The position numbers and the translations under genes are program-made. From contig JAUVVT010000102.1 in the NCBI GenBank assembly GCA_030604505.1, positions 1 through 6,595 of the forward strand: a stretch of 6,595 bases of DNA. Direction: 5' to 3'. The DNA is from a bacterium. Lineage in GTDB: Bacteria > SM23-31 > JAUVVT01. This document shows, one piece after another, positions 1 through 5,625 of this stretch; the first letter of the stretch is position 1, and every line of letters starts with the position of its first letter. The notes beneath the pieces are model-generated. The model was given only the letters and a program-made list of their open reading frames with translations. It had not been told where the DNA came from and did not search any database.

Positions 1-20
1 CTGCGTCTCTGTGGTGAAAA
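1..20. repeat. possible fragment of a dispersed intergenic repeat
   Basis: The window opens with CTGCGTCTCTGTGGTGAAAA. From memory, strings of the type CTCTGCGTCTCTGCGGTGAA recur between genes in many environmental bacterial genomes, and the opposite orientation (ACCGCAGAGG) appears at 5554-5563 in this window. Only the tail of the element could be inside the window, so its length and function cannot be judged. The match is visual only. Confidence 0.25.
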
Positions 21-24
21 GTAT

Positions 25-53
25 TTGAATAAAAATATAGCTTAATTTTTAAT
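25..53 (+). promoter_or_regulatory. candidate sigma-70-type promoter for the oxidoreductase gene
   Basis: TTGAAT at 25-30 (4 of 6 to TTGACA) is followed after exactly 17 nt by TTTAAT at 48-53 (5 of 6 to TATAAT). Transcription would start near 60, leaving a short leader that contains the GGGAG ribosome binding site at 64-68. The region is very AT-rich, so chance matches are likely; the correct spacing and position support the call only moderately. Confidence 0.35.
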
Positions 54-77
54 AAAATAATATGGGAGATATATACG

Positions 78-1283
78 ATGAAGACAAAATTAGATATAAA
101 TCGAAGAGATTTTATGCGTAAAGGAGCATTAGGAGCAGCAGTTCCGATGATTTTAAATTATGCTCATAGGTCTTTTGCAAAAGCTGCTAATGAGACACTC
201 AATGTTGGAGTAATAGGAACAGGAGGAAGGGGTAGGAATGCTCATCTGCGTACTCTTTTGAAATTTTCGGATGTCAAAGTAACAGCAATCTGCGATATAA
301 GAAAACAAAATTTGGACAAGGCAATGGAAATAGTAGGAAGCCAAAATCCAAAAACATATCGAAATTACGAAGAACTCATCAGACAGAAAGACCTTGACTG
401 CGTTTTTGTTGCAACTCCCCCAGACCAGCATAAAGTTCAAATCTGTGAATCATTGTATGCCGGATACAGTGTTTATGTGGATAAACCAATGGCTCTTACT
501 GTAACTGACTGTAATGCAATAGAAAGAGCGGTAAAAAATGCAAAAGGAGTTTTTATTGTCGGTCAGCAACTAAGATATTCTCCATCCCACCGACGGAAAA
601 TAAAATTAATTCATGATGGTGAAATAGGTAAAGTAGTATTAATCAATATAAATCGGTTTGGAGGAGGCGGCAGATTACCAGGCAGCGGGGGCAAGCCAAG
701 AAAAAAATGGATTCTGAGTATAGAGCAGGGTGGTGACCATGTTTTAGAATATGCCGTACATTGGTTTGATTATTGTAATTGGGTCTTGCAGGCTCATCCT
801 ATCAGAGCTGCCGGGCTTGGAGGCCAAGCCTTGTTCTTTAATGAAGAATATGACAGAGAAACAATGGACCATTGGGGATTAATCTTTGAATATCCCGGAA
901 ACAGAAGAGTATTTTATACCCAAGGTTCGTTATCAGCTCCCGGCTTTGACCGGACACAAGATGTTGTTTACGGAACAGAAGGAGCTTTTGATTTGAATTC
1001 AAATAAATTATACGGACGTGTTGGGGTGGGAGAACCCAAGCGGGAACTTGAAATCACTGAAGACCCCAATGACGATAAAGATGAGAGTGTTTGGGATTAC
1101 TTATGCTGCAAAGATTTCTTTGAATGCCATAGAACCGGTAAAAAACCTTTCGCTGATTTTGACGTCGCAAAAACGACTATTCTAACAGCTCTATTAGCAC
1201 GAAAAGCTGTCTATGAACAGAGAGTTGTAACATGGGATGATCTCTTGAGAGAAGGAGCTCCTGTTAAAAGGGTTGAGCAATAG
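78..1283 (+). CDS. Tat-exported Gfo/Idh/MocA family oxidoreductase
   Basis: A 401-aa NAD(P)-dependent dehydrogenase-like protein of the Gfo/Idh/MocA family, which oxidises or reduces sugars, inositols and related polyols. The N-terminus is a twin-arginine signal (R9-R10-D-F-M-R-K, then a hydrophobic stretch to about A36), so the folded, cofactor-loaded enzyme is probably exported. The Rossmann nucleotide loop G-V-I-G-T-G-G-R-G-R lies at 44-53, the family's catalytic-lysine motif (here D-K-P, usually E-K-P) at 135-137 with K136, and the H-x-x-D pair of the C-terminal domain at H228/D231. Length is normal for exported members. The start is supported by GGGAG at 64-68, nine nt upstream. It ends in TAG and is followed by a decayed partial copy of itself and then two sugar isomerase-like genes on the same strand, suggesting a sugar oxidation/epimerisation pathway. 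The substrate cannot be read from the sequence. Confidence 0.93.
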   Translation: MKTKLDINRRDFMRKGALGAAVPMILNYAHRSFAKAANETLNVGVIGTGGRGRNAHLRTLLKFSDVKVTAICDIRKQNLDKAMEIVGSQNPKTYRNYEELIRQKDLDCVFVATPPDQHKVQICESLYAGYSVYVDKPMALTVTDCNAIERAVKNAKGVFIVGQQLRYSPSHRRKIKLIHDGEIGKVVLININRFGGGGRLPGSGGKPRKKWILSIEQGGDHVLEYAVHWFDYCNWVLQAHPIRAAGLGGQALFFNEEYDRETMDHWGLIFEYPGNRRVFYTQGSLSAPGFDRTQDVVYGTEGAFDLNSNKLYGRVGVGEPKRELEITEDPNDDKDESVWDYLCCKDFFECHRTGKKPFADFDVAKTTILTALLARKAVYEQRVVTWDDLLREGAPVKRVEQ

Positions 1284-1466
1284 GAAAAAAATAAAATTAA
1301 TCACTGCTCGAAAGTTGGCAAAGTAGTATTGGTGAATATAAAACTATTTGGGAGCTGGGATGTCTTGTTTAAAATGGTTGAGAATAGAAGAGGTGGTCTT
1401 ATATCACAAGGAAATTGGATCTCCAAATCATTGAATAGGCCAGTAACCTTGTATATTACATATTAA
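1284..1466 (+). pseudogene. decayed, internally deleted paralogue of the Gfo/Idh/MocA gene
   Basis: This stretch has no intact gene but clearly resembles two separate parts of the upstream oxidoreductase. Bases about 1284-1355 match the region around 595-670 (shared TAAAATTAAT and AAAGTAGTATT blocks); frames 1285 and 1317 read K-K-I-K-L-I and then G-K-V-V-L-V-N-I-K-L-F-G, against K-I-K-L-I...G-K-V-V-L-I-N-I-N-R-F-G at residues 174-195 of the intact protein. The 1317 frame continues to TAA at 1464-1466 and includes L-F-K-M-V-E-N-R-R-G-G-L-I-S-Q-G-N, which parallels L-I-F-E-Y-P-G-N-R-R-V-F-Y-T-Q-G-S at 268-284. Some 70 residues between the two segments are missing, one indel separates the first two blocks, and no start codon or ribosome site is apparent. 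It is most likely the relic of a second tandem oxidoreductase gene. Confidence 0.7.
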
Positions 1467-1492
1467 AACGATTTTATGGAGGTTTAAAGAAA

Positions 1493-2422
1493 ATGACAAA
1501 TCCAGAAAAATTAGATAGACGTGGTTTTATAAAAAAATCTGTGTTAGGAACTGCAGGACTTGCTGTTTCCACACAGATTAGAACAGATAGGACTTATGTA
1601 CAAGAAACAAAATCCAAATATCCGCTTCGTCTCAGCGCATGCTGTTCATCTTTAAGACAGAGAGCTAAGGTAGAAGCAGTAGAGTCAGCTTATAAAGCAG
1701 GATTGGATGGTGTGTCGGTGCGATTTAATTATGATTTGAAAGACCCAGCTTCATTGAGACACAGGAAAGTACAGCTTAAATATCGCGATGCTTCTCTTCA
1801 GTATGGCATTCAGATTAATTCATTAATGGTTGGTGCAAGAATTAAATCTGAACCTAATTCGATTGTATGGGTTATGGATTCAATAAAATGTGCAAGGAAC
1901 CTTGGAGCAAAAGTTATTTTGCTCGCTTTACTTCGTAGTGGTTTCCCGAGTGCAGATGAGGAATATAAGCGGGTAATAGAAGTATTGAAAGAACTTGCTC
2001 CCAAAGCGAGTGAAGATGGAATAGTCTTTGGACTTGAATGTTCTGGAAGTGCCGAGGAACAATTGAGAATAATAGAAGGAGTAAATCATCCTTCAGTAAA
2101 GATATATTATGATTTTTTTAACGCAATGCATTTTGGGTATGAACCTCTCAAGGAAATACCATTGCTTGGTGATGCTATCTGCGAGGTTCACGTTAAAAAT
2201 GGTAGACATTTTATGAGTGAAAATATCGAGGGAGAAGATAATCCTGCATATCCGGGAAGAAAATATAATGATTTAAATCATCCCGCGATTGCAAAAGAGG
2301 TAAAGAAAATTGGTTATAAGGAATGGTTGACATTAGAGACATCCGTGATAACCGGCGACCCAATTGCAGATACGATTAAAAACGTTGATTACATCAGAAA
2401 GACATATAATATTTTTGAATAG
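1493..2422 (+). CDS. Tat-signal sugar phosphate isomerase/epimerase-like TIM-barrel protein (copy 1)
   Basis: A 309-aa protein of the xylose isomerase-like TIM-barrel (AP endonuclease 2) superfamily, metal-dependent enzymes that isomerise or epimerise sugars and keto-inositols. A twin-arginine signal starts with D-R9-R10-G-F-I-K-K followed by a short hydrophobic run. The expected metal ligands are all visible: E182 (F-G-L-E-C), D207 (Y-Y-D-F-F-N), H233 (E-V-H-V-K-N-G) and E282 (L-T-L-E-T). The start is fixed by GGAGG at 1478-1482, ten nt before the ATG. It lies 94 bp ahead of a tandem paralogue of exactly the same length. One oddity: at the place where copy 3 of the cluster has S-Y-A-Q-E (a plausible signal peptidase site) this copy has T-Y-V-Q-E, so cleavage may be poor and the protein may stay membrane-tethered. 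Substrate unknown. Confidence 0.9.
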   Translation: MTNPEKLDRRGFIKKSVLGTAGLAVSTQIRTDRTYVQETKSKYPLRLSACCSSLRQRAKVEAVESAYKAGLDGVSVRFNYDLKDPASLRHRKVQLKYRDASLQYGIQINSLMVGARIKSEPNSIVWVMDSIKCARNLGAKVILLALLRSGFPSADEEYKRVIEVLKELAPKASEDGIVFGLECSGSAEEQLRIIEGVNHPSVKIYYDFFNAMHFGYEPLKEIPLLGDAICEVHVKNGRHFMSENIEGEDNPAYPGRKYNDLNHPAIAKEVKKIGYKEWLTLETSVITGDPIADTIKNVDYIRKTYNIFE

Positions 2423-2516
2423 TTTTTATAATAAATCAATATAGAATTTAATATTTTTCACGTCTTTGTAAAATATATAACTTTCTAAAATAATACATAT
2501 AATGGAGGGTTAAATA

Positions 2517-3446
2517 ATGAAGAATTCTGAGAACTTAAATAGACGAGGTTTTATAAAAAAGTCTTCAGCAGGTGCAGCTGGGTTAGCATTCACCATACAA
2601 ATTATGCCTGATAAATCTTATGCCCAAGAAACAAAGTCCAGAAATCCGCTTCGCCTCAGTGCGTGTGGTGGACTCTTAGGGCAGAGGAAGGATAACGCAG
2701 GAATATTAGAAACAGCTTATAAGGCAGGACTGGATGGTATATCGCCGAGTTTTAGTCGTAATTTGAAAAATCCTAATTCACTAAGACATAGAGATATACA
2801 GATTGCCTATCGTGATGCGGCTCTTCAATATGGAATACAGATTAATTCATTGATGGCTGGCGGAAGAATCGTATCTGAACCAAGTGCAATGGTTGGATTA
2901 ATAGATGCTGTGAAGTGTGCCAGAAACCTTGGAGCAAATGTAATACTCTTAGCTTTACTATACAGCGGTTTCCCCATTACTGACGAGGAATATAAACGTG
3001 TTATAGATGCATTAAAAGAACTTGCCCCGGTTGCAGGTGATGAGGGTGTAGTTTTTGGACTTGAATGCTCAGGGAGTGCTGAAGAACAATTAAGAATAAT
3101 AGAGGGAGTAAATCATCCTTCGGTAAAGATATATTATGATTTTTTTAATGCTATGCATTTTGAACATAAACCACTTAGAGAAATTCCGATTCTTGGAGAT
3201 ACTATATGCGAGTTTCATGTAAAAAATGGAGGTTATTATATGAGTGAAAATATCGAGGGAGTGGATAATCCCGAAGAAACAGGGAAAAAATACCATGATT
3301 TAAATCATCCTGAAATTGCTAAAGCGATAAAGAAAATCGGTTATAAGGGCTGGTTAACACTTGAGACATCTTCTCCAAGCGGTGACCGGATGGCTGACCT
3401 TAAGAAAAACATTGATTATATCAGAAAAGTCTATGATATTTTCTAA
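2517..3446 (+). CDS. Tat-signal sugar phosphate isomerase/epimerase-like TIM-barrel protein (copy 2)
   Basis: A tandem paralogue of the gene just upstream, also 309 aa and alignable almost without gaps, with by-eye identity around two thirds to 70 percent. It carries a twin-arginine signal (N-R9-R10-G-F-I-K-K) with an A-Q-E cleavage site near residue 36. The four predicted metal ligands are kept: E183, D208, H234 and E283. Divergence is concentrated after the signal peptide (about residues 50-90) and near the C-terminus, where substrate-binding loops of this fold sit; residues 179-215 are identical to copy 1. GGAGGG at 2504-2509 is an excellent ribosome site seven nt before the ATG. A weak promoter-like pair (TTGTAA 2466-2471, 17 nt, AATAAT 2489-2494) in the gap could give separate expression, but the DNA is too AT-rich to trust it. 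Substrate unknown; probably a related but different sugar from copy 1. Confidence 0.9.
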   Translation: MKNSENLNRRGFIKKSSAGAAGLAFTIQIMPDKSYAQETKSRNPLRLSACGGLLGQRKDNAGILETAYKAGLDGISPSFSRNLKNPNSLRHRDIQIAYRDAALQYGIQINSLMAGGRIVSEPSAMVGLIDAVKCARNLGANVILLALLYSGFPITDEEYKRVIDALKELAPVAGDEGVVFGLECSGSAEEQLRIIEGVNHPSVKIYYDFFNAMHFEHKPLREIPILGDTICEFHVKNGGYYMSENIEGVDNPEETGKKYHDLNHPEIAKAIKKIGYKGWLTLETSSPSGDRMADLKKNIDYIRKVYDIF

Positions 3447-3883
3447 AAAGCTTAAAAATCCTTTTAAATTATTGTGATGATTGGATAGTTTTAAACAAAT
3501 TATACAGACAAGCATTTTATATTGCATTTAAATATGGTTACATCTCTCACTACTGGATGAATTATTTATACTGAATTTAAAAATGAAAATAGCTGTAGTT
3601 ATAGAAATAGGTGTTTACCTCACGATTATGAAAAATGATGAATCTGAAAGGCATTGAGTTTTTGAGCCCATTTATAAAAGTTCAAAGAATTTCAATTCCT
3701 TCAATTGAGTCAAAAAAAATACTTAAAATGAGAATAATTACTTGATTAAGTCAGAATAAATGTGTATTTTTATATATGTTACACCTTTGAAAAGAAACAT
3801 TTAAAAAATTGCCTTAAAAAGTTAATTGCTCAATTTATGTGTCGTTATTTCAAAATCTAATAAATTATATAGAAAAAAATATA
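3447..3883. other. 437-bp gene-free stretch before the SUMF1-fold gene
   Basis: No convincing gene is seen here. The longest notable reading frame is a 22-codon ATG frame at 3583 without a ribosome site. Directly after the isomerase stop there is only an AT-only inverted repeat (TTAAAA 3452-3457 / TTTTAA 3462-3467), too weak to call a terminator. A short inverted repeat TCAATT 3692-3697 / AATTGA 3703-3708 has no evident role. The stretch probably holds the end of the left-hand transcription unit and the promoter of the next gene. Confidence 0.5.
3742..3770 (+). promoter_or_regulatory. weak candidate promoter for the SUMF1-fold gene
   Basis: TTGATT at 3742-3747 (4 of 6 to TTGACA) and TATTTT at 3765-3770 (4 of 6 to TATAAT) are separated by 17 nt. 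The predicted start of transcription near 3777 would give a leader of about 105 nt before the ATG at 3884. The AT-richness makes this a low-value match, offered because a promoter is expected in this gap. Confidence 0.22.
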
Positions 3884-4963
3884 ATGAAAAAAGTTTTTTT
3901 TCTTATTATTAGTCTTTTTTTATATAATTCTGTTTATGCCCAGAACAGTGCACCTGTAGTAACAAATGTACAGGCAGAACAGCGTGCCAGTACGAAGTTG
4001 GTAGAAATAACTTATGATGTATTTGATGCAGATGGGGATATTTTGACAATAAGTGTTGAGGTATCCAATGATGGCGGCAAAACTTTTACTATAAAACCGG
4101 TTACGCTTTTAGGAGATGTAGGCTCAGGTATAATGTCAGGAACGGTTAAAACTATTGTGTGGGACGCTTATAAAGATTGTCCGGAGCAGTACGGAACTAA
4201 CTTTTTGGTAAAAGTAATTGCAGACGACTACAAAGATGGAGTAGAAACGTTAAATGACGGATACGGTGATTATGTTTTTGTTCAACCTGACGATTATTTG
4301 ATGGAAGGTAATTTTGTTGAAGGGATTTCTGATAATTATAATATAGGTTCTAAGGATGGATATTATATCGGGAAATTTGAGGTAACTAACGGTCAATATA
4401 AGGAATTTATAGATGACGGTGGTTACTACAAACCTAAATACTGGAAAGCCGGATGTTTTGGAAAATTTGGAGTTAAACCATTATTTTGGGATGATAAAAT
4501 ATATAAGGGAGGCGGTGTTGATGGAAATGAAAATTTTCCTGTTAGAGGAGTTAACTGGTACGAAGCAATGGCATACTGTTGTCGGTTGTCGGAAAAGACA
4601 GGAAAGATATACCGCTTACCGACAGTAAGTGAATGGGAACATGCGTCAAAAGGGGCATATAATAAATATAATCCCTGGGATACAGGTGATGGTATAGAAG
4701 ATAGTTTTAATAGATGTTCTAAGAAGAGTTATATTCTTGATATCACTGCGATGACGGTTGTGGGTTATTATAAGAAAAACAATGTTTCAAATTATGGAGC
4801 ATATGATATGGCGGGTAATATCTGGGAGTGGTGTCTTGACTGGCAGGGCATTGATGATATTTCGGGTCCTACTACATCAACGAGTCGACGAACTAATAAT
4901 GATAGACCTGTTGGCTATGCTGGTATTCGCGGCGGTTTTTGGGCTTTACCGCCGGATCCATGA
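3884..4963 (+). CDS. secreted SUMF1/FGE-fold protein with N-terminal beta-sandwich, cut short by TGA
   Basis: I place the start at 3884, not at the upstream in-frame ATG 3839, because 3884 begins a classic Sec signal peptide (M-K-K, hydrophobic core, cleavage after V-Y-A at residue 19); no clear ribosome site precedes either. Residues about 22-115 form an Ig/fibronectin-like domain with a D-A-D-G-D motif (48-52). Residues about 135-353 are the formylglycine-generating-enzyme-like (SUMF1, C-type-lectin fold) domain: G-K-F-E-V-T-N-G-Q-Y (163-172), F-P-V-R-G-V-N-W-Y-E-A (218-228), Y-R-L-P-T-V-S-E-W-E (243-252), Y-D-M-A-G-N-I-W-E-W (307-316) and I-R-G-G-F-W (348-353). The paired catalytic cysteines of true FGE are not both present, so this is probably a binding or structural member, not a sulfatase activator. 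The frame stops at TGA 4961-4963, in the middle of the family's last conserved block; the missing piece lies downstream in the same frame. Confidence 0.85.
   Translation: MKKVFFLIISLFLYNSVYAQNSAPVVTNVQAEQRASTKLVEITYDVFDADGDILTISVEVSNDGGKTFTIKPVTLLGDVGSGIMSGTVKTIVWDAYKDCPEQYGTNFLVKVIADDYKDGVETLNDGYGDYVFVQPDDYLMEGNFVEGISDNYNIGSKDGYYIGKFEVTNGQYKEFIDDGGYYKPKYWKAGCFGKFGVKPLFWDDKIYKGGGVDGNENFPVRGVNWYEAMAYCCRLSEKTGKIYRLPTVSEWEHASKGAYNKYNPWDTGDGIEDSFNRCSKKSYILDITAMTVVGYYKKNNVSNYGAYDMAGNIWEWCLDWQGIDDISGPTTSTSRRTNNDRPVGYAGIRGGFWALPPDP
4930..4954 (+). repeat. GC-rich inverted repeat just before the premature TGA
   Basis: CGGCGGT at 4930-4936 pairs perfectly with ACCGCCG at 4948-4954 around an 11-nt loop. 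It lies inside the coding sequence over the R-G-G-F-W motif, seven nt before the TGA. A 7-bp, mostly GC stem is uncommon in this AT-rich window, but codon constraint on Arg-Gly-Gly could produce half of it. Confidence 0.45.
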
Positions 4964-5041
4964 TTACCTGAAATGGGTTTAGCGGCTGCAACGCTGAGCC
5001 AGAATCCCAGTTTGGGATTTCGCTGCCTCCGGGAATTTTAA
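4964..5041 (+). pseudogene. in-frame continuation of the SUMF1-fold gene beyond the TGA
   Basis: Reading straight through the TGA in the same frame gives 25 more codons ending L-G-F-R-C-L-R-E-F and then TAA at 5039-5041. L-G-F-R-C is the expected C-terminus of SUMF1/FGE domains, and the distance from R-G-G to G-F-R-C (26 positions, counting the TGA) equals that of ordinary family members, so the reading frame is conserved on both sides. Residues directly after the TGA (L-P-E-M-G-L-A-A-A-T) fit the family poorly; the next frame over (4962-4979) reads D-Y-L-K-W-V, closer to the usual D-x-L-R motif, so a compensating pair of indels is also possible. G+C is about 50 percent from 4921 to 5040, higher than most of the window. 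Whether it is ever translated is unknown. Confidence 0.6.
4976..5019 (+). promoter_or_regulatory. two adjacent RNA hairpins directly downstream of the in-frame TGA
   Basis: Hairpin A: GGTTTAGCG (4976-4984) pairs with CGCTGAGCC (4992-5000) over nine base pairs, two of them G-U, around the 7-nt loop GCTGCAA; it begins 12 nt after the TGA. Because it uses G-U pairs, it forms well only in plus-strand RNA. Hairpin B: AATCCCA (5003-5009) and TGGGATT (5013-5019) pair perfectly around GTT, two nt further on. No T-run follows, so neither looks like an intrinsic terminator. The position and the G at the start of loop A fit the known geometry of bacterial selenocysteine insertion elements, but that reading is hypothetical; codon constraint or chance can also yield such stems. 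Confidence 0.4.
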
Positions 5042-5078
5042 ACTTCTATTAAAATGATTATAAATTAAAATTATGTAA

Positions 5079-5516
5079 ATGATGTACATTGAAAAATTAA
5101 AATATGTATTTTTCTCTGCTTTCTTGATTCTTCTGCCAAATAATTATACAAGAGGTGAGATAGGATATGGTGTAAGCAATATTTTTACACTAAATACAAG
5201 AATTACAGTTGGAGTCGAGGAAGAAAACAAGACTCCAAAAAGCTTTTATATATATCAGAATTATCCTAATCCATTTAATCCTGAGACGACGATAAAATTT
5301 CAGATACCGAAATCAACCTTTGTAACTTTAAAGATTTATAATATTTCCGGTAAAGAGATAAAATCCCTTGTCAATGAAACCAAATCGGTCGACTTTTATT
5401 CAGTTAAATGGGATGGAACGAATAATAATGGATTAAGGGTAAATTCGGGTGTTTATATTTACAGGATTAAGGCAGGCAGTTTTACTGATGTAAAAAAGAT
5501 GGTTTTTCTGAAATAA
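5079..5516 (+). CDS. small secreted protein with type IX secretion C-terminal sorting domain
   Basis: A 145-aa protein: signal peptide (about 1-26, hydrophobic V10-P20), a short linker (27-53) and a complete FlgD-like sorting domain (54-145) with Y-Q-N-Y-P-N-P-F-N-P (59-68), T-T-I-K-F-Q-I-P (70-77), I-Y-N-I-S-G-K (87-92), V-K-W-D-G-T-N-N-N-G (109-118) and the closing S-G-V-Y-I-Y-R-I-K-A-G...K-K-M-V-F-L-K. In FCB bacteria this domain directs large cargo proteins through the outer membrane via the type IX system. Here there is almost no cargo, so it may be a remnant of a larger protein after deletion, or a mini-protein in its own right. Two ATGs (5079, 5082) are possible and no ribosome site is seen. 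It starts 37 bp after the restored end of the SUMF1-fold frame, and the two could be co-transcribed. Confidence 0.85.
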   Translation: MMYIEKLKYVFFSAFLILLPNNYTRGEIGYGVSNIFTLNTRITVGVEEENKTPKSFYIYQNYPNPFNPETTIKFQIPKSTFVTLKIYNISGKEIKSLVNETKSVDFYSVKWDGTNNNGLRVNSGVYIYRIKAGSFTDVKKMVFLK

Positions 5517-5550
5517 GTACAACGTCAAAGAATAAATAGATTGAATAAAA

Positions 5551-5578
5551 TTAACCGCAGAGGGCTAGGATTGGTTAA
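5551..5578. repeat. inverted repeat between convergent genes, with possible dispersed-repeat motif
   Basis: TTAACC at 5551-5556 pairs with GGTTAA at 5573-5578 across 16 nt, in the 109-bp gap between the sorting-domain gene and the convergent lipoprotein gene. It is in the right place for a bidirectional terminator, but the stem is short and only part GC, and neither side has a clean T-run. Within it, ACCGCAGAGG (5554-5563) resembles the reverse complement of the sequence at the start of the window. Confidence 0.25.
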
Positions 5579-5625
5579 AATAATAGGTTTTAAATCAAAT
5601 TTTTGCTTTCATATAGATGCTGCTA

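Noticed and set aside
2498..2503. Perfect TATAAT just before the second isomerase gene
   Set aside because: Transcription from it would begin at or after the ribosome binding site at 2504-2509, and no -35 box lies at the right distance.
3452..3467. Terminator after the second isomerase gene
   Set aside because: The stem TTAAAA/TTTTAA contains no GC pairs and has no clean T-run behind it.
3583..3651. Short ATG frame starting M-K-I-A-V-V-I-E-I
   Set aside because: Only 22 codons, no ribosome site, and no recognisable continuation in any frame.
3839..3883. Upstream ATG at 3839 as the start of the SUMF1-fold protein
   Set aside because: It would place 15 polar residues before a textbook M-K-K signal peptide; the internal ATG at 3884 is the better start.
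4961..4963. Alternative genetic code with TGA as sense codon (Trp or Gly)
   Set aside because: The other intact genes use TGG for tryptophan and contain no internal TGA over roughly 1300 codons, which would be very unlikely in an AT-rich genome that had reassigned TGA.
4758..4982. 74-codon plus-strand frame overlapping the SUMF1-fold gene
   Set aside because: It is out of frame with a well supported domain, has no ribosome site and no signal or motif; only its last codons (D-Y-L-K-W-V) matter, as a hint of possible indels.
4927..5041. Diversity-generating retroelement variable region at the C-terminus of the SUMF1-fold gene
   Set aside because: SUMF1-fold C-termini are classic targets, but codons here are not dominated by the NNC/NNT pattern left by AAC/AAT template codons, and no template repeat or reverse transcriptase is in the window. 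A template elsewhere in the genome would revive the idea.
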